DNA from: ATZT02 sp038124905
GTDB lineage: Bacteria; Actinomycetota; Actinomycetes; S36-B12; UBA5976
DNA: 5,646 nt
Direction of reading: 5' to 3'
Assembly: GCA_038124905.1 (NCBI GenBank)
Contig: JAYPCW010000064.1
Location: forward strand, 1-5,646
Shown piece after piece: positions 1-5,027 of this stretch. The first letter of the stretch is position 1. Every line of letters begins with the position of its first letter. The notes under the pieces are model-generated. The model was not told where the DNA came from, made no database searches, and saw nothing but the letters and a program-made list of their open reading frames with translations. A program made the position numbers and the translations under genes.

Positions 1-1114
1 GTTCTTTGCGACGCTGCAGCACTGACAATCCAGCTTCAAATGTGCCAGCTTCAGTAACGCTAAATTGATCTAGCGCCCATTTGGCGTCGGTCTCATCTAA
101 CAAATCCACAAACTGCGCTTTGCTCCAGCAATAAAAAGCCCCCTCTTCCCCTTCGCTATCTGCATCTATTGCTGCGGCAAAGGCGCCTTGTGAGGTAAGC
201 ATTTCTGAAAATAACCAATCAACGGTTTCTTCTACGATTCTTTTGAAATACGGAGTTGGCTTTAATCGGTATAAATGTGAATACACACCAAGTAGCAAGG
301 CGTTGTCATAAAGCATTTTTTCAAAATGAGGAATGGTCCATTTATCATCAACACTGTAGCGAGCAAATCCACCAGCTAGTTGGTCATACATTCCTCCACG
401 AGTCATTGAATAACAAGTAAATTCAACAAGTTCTAAATAGGCCGGATCATCCACTCTGGCGTAGTGTCTAAGCAAAAATTCTAAAGCCATACTCGGTGGA
501 AACTTTGGGCTTGAGCCAAATCCATGATTGATCGGGTCAAACTGACGCATCAATTTTAATGCAGCATTTGCTGCTGTTTGTTCAGTAAATGTTTCAGCAC
601 TCAAGGCCGGTAAATTATTTTCAATCAAATGATTTGACAATCTCTCTGCTGCCTCAGACAAATCGTCGCGTCGGTTGTTCCAAGTATCGACTATTGCATT
701 TAGTAGTTGAGGAAAAGTGACGTGACCTGCTGGCGCCGAAAGCGGAAAGTAAGTGCCTGCATAGAAGGGACGCAATTGGTGATCTAAGAAAACACTCATT
801 GGCCAACCGCCGTGGCCGGTCATTGAAACAGTGGCTTGCATGTAAATATTGTCAATCTCTGGATGCTCTTCACGGTCAACTTTTATGCTTATAAAATTTT
901 TATTTAGATACTCTGCGACCGCTTCATTTTCAAATGATTCGTGTGCCATCACATGGCACCAATGGCAAGCTGAGTAACCAATCGATAAAAAAATAGGTAA
1001 GTCTTGGGTTTTAGCCGCTAAAAACGCTTCCTCTGACCACTCGTACCACCACACTGGATTGTTCGCATGTTGTTGCAAATAAGGGCTAGTGGCATTGGCT
1101 AACCGATTTTTCAT
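1..1114 (-). CDS. DUF255 thioredoxin-fold protein (YyaL/SPATA20 family), C-terminus cut by window edge
   Basis: The first 371 codons are in the window; the family is usually about 600-700 residues, so the rest lies beyond base 1. Seen: an N-terminal thioredoxin-like domain with NPVWWYEW near residues 19-26, a CHWCHVM redox-type motif at 50-56 (C50, C53), GGWPMSVFL at 102-110 and GTYFP at 120-124. Next comes the start of an (alpha/alpha) barrel resembling N-acylglucosamine 2-epimerase/glycosidase folds, with FGSSPKFP at 199-206, IPHFEKMLYDNALL at 261-274 and an IDADSEGEEG segment at 316-325. These are hallmark DUF255 motifs. The biochemical role is not established; a redox or sugar-related function is only suggested by fold. 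No signal peptide is seen, so it is probably cytoplasmic. The ATG overlaps the stop codon of the upstream membrane-protein gene by one base (TAATG), which implies translational coupling within the operon. Identification is strong, function unknown. Confidence 0.93.
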   Translation of the reverse strand, partial: MKNRLANATSPYLQQHANNPVWWYEWSEEAFLAAKTQDLPIFLSIGYSACHWCHVMAHESFENEAVAEYLNKNFISIKVDREEHPEIDNIYMQATVSMTGHGGWPMSVFLDHQLRPFYAGTYFPLSAPAGHVTFPQLLNAIVDTWNNRRDDLSEAAERLSNHLIENNLPALSAETFTEQTAANAALKLMRQFDPINHGFGSSPKFPPSMALEFLLRHYARVDDPAYLELVEFTCYSMTRGGMYDQLAGGFARYSVDDKWTIPHFEKMLYDNALLLGVYSHLYRLKPTPYFKRIVEETVDWLFSEMLTSQGAFAAAIDADSEGEEGAFYCWSKAQFVDLLDETDAKWALDQFSVTEAGTFEAGLSVLQRRKE

Positions 1115-1986
1115 TACCTAGCGATCTGTTTTTCAACTCGAATCAAGATCCAGACTACTGCGCCACCAATTAAAAAAAGTAACAAGCTTTGCCCAATTGA
1201 TTGATCAGGTACCAATAAATTTCGATCTTCATCTTGCCACGGCCAAAGTGCCCTCAATGACCCAAGCATCAATCCACTGAGAATTACTAAAGTTGCGCGG
1301 GCTTTGTTGTCTATAAGCCAACGCAGCAAAATTACAAAAGATGCTAATCCAAAAAATGCACCTAAAGCAAAGGTTGCAAGATAAGCAATATCTCTGTCAT
1401 TTACTGCAGCAATAGTTGGTGCATAAATACCAATCGAAAGTAAAAAGAAGGAACCTGAAACCCCGGGCAAAACCAAGGCACAAATTGCAATAGCGGCAGC
1501 AAGAAAAATATTTAAATAGCTTGGATTAGTTATTTCTGAGGCAGGTAGCCCAGTTAAAAAAAATGCAAATGCCGCGGCAGCTAAGGCCAAAAGAAAGTCA
1601 GGTACTTTCCAGTTGCCTTTTGGAGTTTGTCGCACCATCTGGAAAGGAATTAAGATCCCGATCATTACTAACCCCGCAAATAGCGCCCGCAATTGAATCG
1701 GATAGGTCTCTAAGAGCGGCTCAATAATTCTTGCACCAAGCAAGAGCGCAGTAAACATTCCAATTAATACTGGAAGCAGCAAATACCAATCCAGATTCTT
1801 AAGTCCTTTGAATAGCTCTTTTGGTTTAGTAATTTTTAATAGTGCTTCAACAGCTAGAGCTGCCTGATTGATGATGCGCTCATAGATTCCTGTTATTAAA
1901 GCTATTGTGCCCCCAGATACGCCAGGAATTACTTCAGCAGTTCCAATCAAAATTCCGCGAACGAAATTTAATACACTGTTTTTCAT
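1114..1986 (-). CDS. popT: DUF368 membrane protein, PopT-type polyprenyl-phosphate transporter
   Basis: This 290-residue integral membrane protein belongs to the DUF368 family. Members (PopT) were shown to be one of two broad families that return undecaprenyl phosphate from the outer to the inner leaflet of the membrane, recycling the carrier for peptidoglycan and other envelope polymers. Seen: two related half-repeats, RGILIGTAEVIPGVSGGT at 10-27 and a second PGVSGS at 174-179, the duplicated signature of the family. Around these lie many hydrophobic segments (about 68-86, 100-115, 130-146, 158-173, 180-190, 200-222, 231-245, 267-284). I chose the ATG at 1986 because it sits directly before the conserved helix; a TTG at 1995 would add three residues. 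A near-consensus TATAGT at 2002-1997 overlaps the upstream stop codon and would place transcription start inside the TTG-ATG interval, mildly favouring the ATG. The gene lies 11 bp after the phosphatase gene and overlaps the DUF255 gene. Transport activity here is inferred from family. Confidence 0.9.
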   Translation of the reverse strand: MKNSVLNFVRGILIGTAEVIPGVSGGTIALITGIYERIINQAALAVEALLKITKPKELFKGLKNLDWYLLLPVLIGMFTALLLGARIIEPLLETYPIQLRALFAGLVMIGILIPFQMVRQTPKGNWKVPDFLLALAAAAFAFFLTGLPASEITNPSYLNIFLAAAIAICALVLPGVSGSFFLLSIGIYAPTIAAVNDRDIAYLATFALGAFFGLASFVILLRWLIDNKARATLVILSGLMLGSLRALWPWQDEDRNLLVPDQSIGQSLLLFLIGGAVVWILIRVEKQIAR

Positions 1987-1997
1987 AAGCAGCAAAA

Positions 1998-2621
1998 CTA
2001 TAGTTCAAGAATTTCTAGAATCTCGGATAAATGTCCGATGCCATGATCAAAATCCGTGATGTTGGTATCGGTGATTCCAAGTAGTAGCGCAATGGTTTTA
2101 CAGCCAGCAGCCGAGGCACTTTTTAGACCAGCAATGGAATCTTCAACCGCATAACAAAGGTTTGGCGAAAGCTCCAAGCGCTCAGCTCCCAATTGAAAAG
2201 GTTCTGGGTGCGGCTTGCCTTGACTGACTTGATCTGCGGTAACTAGATTTTCAGGTATCGGCAAATTGACTGCGCTCAACCTTGCAATCGCTAAATCTCT
2301 GGTGCAAGAAGTAACAATGGTCCACGGAGTTCTAGTTTCAGCGAGATTTTCAAACAGTTCATATGCACCAGGATTTGCTTTAATGCCTTCGGTGTCTTCT
2401 ACCTCTTTTTGAGTAATGACCTCAATCCAATGAGTAATTTCAGCTTCACTTCGATCAGACAGCAAGGTGCGAAGAGTTTGACCTGCTGGAATACCGTGAA
2501 ACCCAACCAATTTCTCTAAAGGAATGCCCGCTTCATTTGCGGTACTAATCCAAGCACGTTTAATGGGTTCTGAAGAATCGATCAATGTGCCGTCTAAATC
2601 AAACAGAAGTCCTTTTGGCAT
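1998..2621 (-). CDS. HAD-superfamily phosphatase, subfamily IA (sugar/polyol-phosphate phosphatase-like)
   Basis: A 207-residue cytoplasmic HAD hydrolase with a C1-type helical cap. Seen: motif I FDLDGTLID at 7-15 (nucleophile D8, acid/base D10), motif II IVTS at 102-105 (S105), motif III GKPHPEPF at 135-142 (K136) and motif IV VEDSIAGLKSA at 159-169 (E160, D161 for Mg2+), followed by AAGCKTIAL. All catalytic residues are present. The cap segment HGIPAGQTL (42-50) and the DTEGIKANPGA stretch resemble E. coli YfbT/HxpA and yeast glycerol-3-phosphatase types. Hexose-, deoxyhexose- or glycerol-phosphate are therefore plausible substrates, but specificity in this family is broad and not readable from sequence. 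Two starts are possible: GTG at 2630 and ATG at 2621. I prefer the ATG because a TAGAGT -10 element ends 7 nt before it, which fits a leaderless mRNA, and the GTG would overlap that element. It is the first gene of the leftward operon. Confidence 0.92.
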   Translation of the reverse strand: MPKGLLFDLDGTLIDSSEPIKRAWISTANEAGIPLEKLVGFHGIPAGQTLRTLLSDRSEAEITHWIEVITQKEVEDTEGIKANPGAYELFENLAETRTPWTIVTSCTRDLAIARLSAVNLPIPENLVTADQVSQGKPHPEPFQLGAERLELSPNLCYAVEDSIAGLKSASAAGCKTIALLLGITDTNITDFDHGIGHLSEILEILEL

Positions 2622-2628
2622 ATCTCTC

Positions 2629-2657
2629 ACTCTATCTGGAACACTTTAAGTTGTGAC
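2629..2657 (-). promoter_or_regulatory. Candidate promoter of the leftward operon (leaderless)
   Basis: On the minus strand a -10-like TAGAGT lies at 2634-2629 and a -35-like GTCACA (4 of 6 matches to TTGACA) at 2657-2652, separated by 17 nt. Seven bases separate the -10 from the ATG at 2621, so transcription would begin at or next to the start codon. The -35 lies inside the first codons of the divergent reductase gene. Predicted from spacing and motif only. Confidence 0.5.
2640..2645 (+). promoter_or_regulatory. Weak candidate -10 of the rightward reductase gene
   Basis: AACACT keeps the key second-position A and last-position T of TATAAT and ends 7 nt before the GTG at 2653, the same geometry as other starts here. 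No convincing -35 is seen. It is supported mainly by the fact that the promoter must lie in or near the 31-bp gap between the divergent genes. Confidence 0.25.
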
Positions 2658-3366
2658 GATTGAGATTAAGCCAATGCTGGAAGATGATTTTCCACCGCTA
2701 GTTGACTACTACCCTTGGCCCAAAGGTAGTTGGATTAGAGCAAACTTCGTTCAGTCATTAAATGGAAAAGTCACTGATAAGTCGGAAGAGCTTTTTCTGG
2801 CCAGCCAAAAAGATAAATATTTATTTCGCTATTTAAGAGCTACGGCTGACTGCATTTTAATTGGACGTAACACTGCGATTGGTCAGCCATATAAAGATGT
2901 CAAGATTTCCAAAAAATACCTAAGTTCGCGCCACACTCAAAAACCCTTACAAGTAATTATCGTTTCTAACAAATTAGATTTTGCTTCAGATTTTTTTACT
3001 GACTTTACGGATAAACCAATATTGCTAACCAACAAAAAAGCACTAGCTAATCATCAAGAAATCATGCCTTTTGTAGTCCCAATTGAATTAGGTGACGAAG
3101 CGGTAGACCTTAAGAAAATCAAGCTGACCTTGGCCGATCTTGGTTTTTTTAGAATTCTTTGCGAAGGCGGCCCAGAGCTAGTCACCCAGTTGGCCAATTT
3201 GGACCTGTTGGACGAAATTGATTTAACTATTTCGAGGCAACTAAAAAGCGCTCTGGAAAGCTCACTTTTTACTCAAAGTCTTAAGCTTGAAAAAGAGGAC
3301 CATTTTTACTTTCGCCAGATACTTTTTGATCATGAAAATCTGTTTGTGCGGATTTTAAAGAAATAA
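2653..3366 (+). CDS. Stand-alone RibD C-terminal-type reductase (pyrimidine reductase / DHFR-fold, Rv2671-like)
   Basis: A 237-residue protein of the RibD C-terminal (dihydrofolate reductase-fold) family, without the N-terminal deaminase domain of bifunctional RibD. Seen: WIRANFVQSLNGK at 27-39 (substrate-site motif, usually SLDG; here Asn replaces Asp), ADCILIGRNT at 65-74 (NADPH-binding region), ILCEGGPELVTQL at 168-180 and LLDEIDLTIS at 185-194. Members reduce the ribosylamino-pyrimidine intermediate of riboflavin synthesis or related pteridine-like substrates with NADPH. The Mycobacterium tuberculosis homologue Rv2671, also close to msrB, was reported to act as a dihydrofolate reductase analogue. 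Orthology here is inferred from context and motifs. The GTG start is the only choice near the N-terminus: an in-frame stop lies at 2647-2649 and the next Met is residue 8. There is no Shine-Dalgarno sequence. The gene looks AT-richer than msrB (sampled lines 25-48% GC). It is first in the rightward gene string, 15 bp before msrB. Confidence 0.87.
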   Translation: MTIEIKPMLEDDFPPLVDYYPWPKGSWIRANFVQSLNGKVTDKSEELFLASQKDKYLFRYLRATADCILIGRNTAIGQPYKDVKISKKYLSSRHTQKPLQVIIVSNKLDFASDFFTDFTDKPILLTNKKALANHQEIMPFVVPIELGDEAVDLKKIKLTLADLGFFRILCEGGPELVTQLANLDLLDEIDLTISRQLKSALESSLFTQSLKLEKEDHFYFRQILFDHENLFVRILKK

Positions 3367-3368
3367 TC

Positions 3369-3374
3369 TAGAAT
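3369..3374 (+). promoter_or_regulatory. Candidate -10 element for leaderless msrB transcript
   Basis: TAGAAT (5 of 6 matches to TATAAT) lies just after the reductase stop codon. Exactly 7 nt follow before the msrB ATG at 3382, so a transcript would start at the ATG. No clear -35 is seen at 16-19 bp spacing. It would give msrB its own promoter in addition to read-through from the reductase gene. Confidence 0.5.
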
Positions 3375-3381
3375 TCAATTT

Positions 3382-3816
3382 ATGCAAGAAATCTCTCAAA
3401 CTAAACCAGACGGCTCTAGCTTCCCGGTGACGAAGTCCGAAGCAGAGTGGAAAGCCTTGCTAGATCCTTTTGAATTTCATGTACTGCGCGAGGGTGGAAC
3501 CGAACCGCCTGGCTCTGGACAGCTTCCGGCAGGTGAGAACAATATTTATCTATGTCGTGCCTGTGGATGCGAATTATTCTCGAGCAAAGAAAAATTTGAA
3601 TCCCACTGTGGCTGGCCTTCGTTCTTTTCGCCGCTAGCGGAAAATCGAATTCTTGAGATTGAAGACTTTTCCCTAGGAATGCGTCGTACTGAAGTGCGTT
3701 GCGCCAATTGTGGATCACACTTAGGGCATGTTTTCGAAGGTGAGGGTTATCCGACTCCTACAGATCTTCGTTACTGCATTAATGCGGTTTGTCTAAAGAC
3801 CGACGGCGCGTCTTAA
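3382..3816 (+). CDS. msrB: Peptide-methionine (R)-S-oxide reductase MsrB
   Basis: A 144-residue MsrB, normal length for the single-domain enzyme. It reduces the R-epimer of methionine sulfoxide in proteins and is recharged by thioredoxin. Seen: the N-terminal TKSEAEWKALLDPFEFHVLREGGTEPP-type region (about 17-43); two CxxC zinc motifs, C58/C61 and C107/C110; the HCGWPSF substrate loop at 75-81, whose C76 matches the resolving cysteine of E. coli MsrB; RTEVRCANCGSHLGHVF at 102-118; and RYCIN at 130-134 with the catalytic C132. The usual NSxSL ending is NAVCL here, which adds a cysteine (C137) five residues after the catalytic one. No signal peptide, so cytoplasmic. The start is the ATG at 3382: it lacks a Shine-Dalgarno sequence but has a well-placed -10 for leaderless expression. 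It follows the reductase gene by 15 bp. Both enzymes depend on reducing equivalents, but a functional link is not shown. Confidence 0.97.
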   Translation: MQEISQTKPDGSSFPVTKSEAEWKALLDPFEFHVLREGGTEPPGSGQLPAGENNIYLCRACGCELFSSKEKFESHCGWPSFFSPLAENRILEIEDFSLGMRRTEVRCANCGSHLGHVFEGEGYPTPTDLRYCINAVCLKTDGAS

Positions 3817-3821
3817 CTTCT

Positions 3822-3839
3822 GTCACATCTGTAACACCT
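3822..3839 (+). promoter_or_regulatory. 9-bp head-to-tail direct repeat, candidate MtrA-type box
   Basis: Two abutting 9-mers, GTCACATCT (3822-3830) and GTAACACCT (3831-3839), match at 7 of 9 positions. The arrangement resembles the GTCACAgcg-like tandem repeats and GTAACA half-sites described for the actinobacterial response regulator MtrA. The repeat lies between about -29 and -12 relative to a leaderless start at 3851, in the promoter spacer, which would suit repression. MtrA itself is not in this window. Confidence 0.4.
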
Positions 3840-3844
3840 ACTCT
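3839..3844 (+). promoter_or_regulatory. Candidate -10 element for leaderless DUF3000 transcript
   Basis: TACTCT fits TAnnnT and ends 6 nt before the GTG at 3851, the expected distance for transcription starting at the first base of the start codon. No good -35 is visible. The direct repeat at 3822-3839 abuts it. Confidence 0.45.
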
Positions 3845-3850
3845 TAGAGA

Positions 3851-4408
3851 GTGAATAGCACTCACCTTGAGCAATTCGAAAAAATTACTCAACTGGTAAA
3901 GGATGCCCCGCTAAGAGCTGAAATTGCAGTTGAAGAAGTTCCAGCCCCCATGCGATTAGCTCCTTATGCCTTAGCGATAGTTGCTGAGGTCCTGGAGGGC
4001 GATGAAGAATTAGCAAATGGGCGCTTAGTTCTTCTTTTTGATCCATCAGGTCAAGATTCTTGGGGTGGAACCACTCGCCTAGTTACATTTGCTCGCGCGC
4101 AGGTTGAATCTGACTTAGCTAACGACACTTTATTAACCCAAGTTGGCTGGACTTGGTTATTAGATTCCTTAACCAATCGCAAAGTTAAACCAATAAATCT
4201 TTCAGGCACCGTAACCAGAACTGCTAGTGAAGCATTCGGTGAACTGGAGCAACAGGAATTACCAGGAACAATCGAAATCAGAGCTTCCTGGACGATTTCA
4301 CCTGATGAGGCGTCGGTACATACGGCCGCCTGGGGTGATTTGCTGTGCCAAGCTGCTGGCTTGCAGCCCATAGCTATAGACGCCACGCAGCTTAAAAAAT
4401 ATCGCTAA
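3851..4408 (+). CDS. DUF3000 family protein (actinobacteria-specific, unknown function)
   Basis: A 185-residue cytoplasmic protein of the DUF3000 family, related in context to Mycobacterium Rv2680. No biochemical function is known. Seen: an N-terminal AEIAVEEVPAPMRLAPYALA block at about 23-42; GRLVLLFDPSGQDSWGGTTRLVTFARA at about 57-83; VGWTWLLDSL at about 98-107; SGTVTRTASEAFG at about 118-130; and an EIRASWTIS...HTAAWGDLLCQAAGL block at about 142-171. These conserved blocks cover the whole length and appear in the order expected for the family. There are no membrane segments or signal peptide. The GTG start has no Shine-Dalgarno sequence but has a -10 element 6 nt upstream. The gene sits 34 bp after msrB and 47 bp before a regulator gene. 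In actinobacteria DUF3000 commonly neighbours an RNase D-family gene, as here. Family assignment is strong; role is unknown. Confidence 0.9.
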   Translation: MNSTHLEQFEKITQLVKDAPLRAEIAVEEVPAPMRLAPYALAIVAEVLEGDEELANGRLVLLFDPSGQDSWGGTTRLVTFARAQVESDLANDTLLTQVGWTWLLDSLTNRKVKPINLSGTVTRTASEAFGELEQQELPGTIEIRASWTISPDEASVHTAAWGDLLCQAAGLQPIAIDATQLKKYR

Positions 4409-4420
4409 AACTTTTTCACC

Positions 4421-4452
4421 CTCCCAAGAGTCAAAATAAAAGACCTAGGGAG
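4421..4452 (+). promoter_or_regulatory. Imperfect hairpin covering the regulator's ribosome binding site
   Basis: The 5' arm (CTCCC 4421-4425, AG 4427-4428, GTC 4430-4432) can pair with the 3' arm (GAC 4442-4444, CT 4445-4446, GGGAG 4448-4452). That gives 10 base pairs with one A-A mismatch, one bulged A and a 9-nt A-rich loop. The 3' arm is the Shine-Dalgarno-like AGGGAG (4447-4452), three bases before the ATG at 4456. There is no U-tract, so it is not an intrinsic terminator. It would form only on transcripts reading through from DUF3000. As DNA it could also be an operator dyad. Confidence 0.4.
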
Positions 4453-4455
4453 CTT

Positions 4456-5022
4456 ATGACGGAAAACAACTCACCTAAAAATCAAGTTCCCCGAAGGCGC
4501 GTAGTCATTTTAAGTCGCGGAGAAAGATTAAGACTCATCTCTACAGCTAAACCCTTAATGAGCCAAAACATGTACAAGCAAATTGACTCACTCAAAGATT
4601 TATTTATTTTTACTCGAGATCATGGCACCGCAGACCAACTCATCTTAGACATCAAATATGCGCCACAACTAGATGGTCACACGATTAGAGAACTGCGAGA
4701 TCTTGGCTGGAAGTCAATTTTATTGATACTTGAGCGACGCGATCGTTCAAAAATAAAAAAATTACTAAGCTTTAAATTAGAGCAAATATTAATTCTGCCT
4801 GAGAGAAAAATTAATTCTAAAATCGCTACGCGGATGACTGAAGGAGAGTTATTGATGATGCAACTTCTAGCAAATGGCTATAAAGTGCCGGCGATTGCTC
4901 AAAAATTAAAATGCTCTCCACAAACCATCAGAAGATCCCTTAAAAAGATGCTTGTAAGGCTTGGCTATAGCCGAAGAATTAGACTTTTGACTGATCTATT
5001 TAGAGAAGGTGCGCTTAAGTAA
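4456..5022 (+). CDS. LuxR/NarL-type transcriptional regulator with degenerate receiver-like N-terminus
   Basis: A 188-residue DNA-binding protein. Seen: a C-terminal GerE/LuxR helix-turn-helix at about 127-184, with the expected MTEGELLMMQLLANG opening, AIAQKLKCSPQTIRRSL recognition region (146-162) and RLGYSRR end (168-174). The N-terminal part (about 14-117) alternates hydrophobic strands and helices like a receiver domain. However, the acidic pair normally after the first strand is missing (VVILSRGE), and the segment that should hold the conserved Ser/Thr and Lys reads ILLILERRD...ILILPE. D65 (LILDIKYAPQLDG) could align with the phosphorylated Asp but has one extra residue before the Pro. 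Phosphorylation-independent control is therefore likely (inference). An AGGGAG ribosome binding site precedes the ATG, unlike the leaderless-looking neighbours. The gene is AT-rich (sampled lines 23-30% GC). It is 5 bp from the RNase D gene, so they are surely co-transcribed. Targets are unknown. Confidence 0.85.
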   Translation: MTENNSPKNQVPRRRVVILSRGERLRLISTAKPLMSQNMYKQIDSLKDLFIFTRDHGTADQLILDIKYAPQLDGHTIRELRDLGWKSILLILERRDRSKIKKLLSFKLEQILILPERKINSKIATRMTEGELLMMQLLANGYKVPAIAQKLKCSPQTIRRSLKKMLVRLGYSRRIRLLTDLFREGALK

Positions 5023-5027
5023 GAGCA

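Noticed and set aside
1050..1114. The left-end frame as a pseudogene fragment
   Set aside because: The frame stays open without interruption to base 1 and carries all expected DUF255 motifs, so it is simply cut by the window edge.
2653..3366. Horizontal transfer of the AT-rich reductase gene
   Set aside because: Its lower GC is shared with the regulator gene, its context is conserved in actinobacteria, and no mobile element or repeat flanks it.
3367..3376. Overlapping XbaI (TCTAGA) and EcoRI (GAATTC) recognition sequences resembling a cloning junction
   Set aside because: The flanks are continuous genes in natural order and the same bases form a sensible -10 element, so a vector join is unlikely.
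3416..3718. A 100-codon open frame on the minus strand opposite msrB
   Set aside because: It lies wholly within msrB, has no recognisable motif, and its composition follows the opposite-strand codons of a well-conserved gene.
3820..3837. The GTCACA/GTAACA repeat as a CRP/GlxR or GlnR site
   Set aside because: CRP-type sites are inverted TGTGA-N6-TCACA and GlnR half-sites are about 11 bp apart; here the halves are direct repeats 9 bp apart.
4051..4386. A 111-codon open frame on the minus strand opposite DUF3000
   Set aside because: It is fully inside a conserved gene, has no domain or plausible start signals, and is best explained as a shadow frame.
4421..4452. The hairpin before the regulator gene as an intrinsic terminator
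   Set aside because: No run of T follows the 3' arm, which instead holds a Shine-Dalgarno sequence directly before a start codon.
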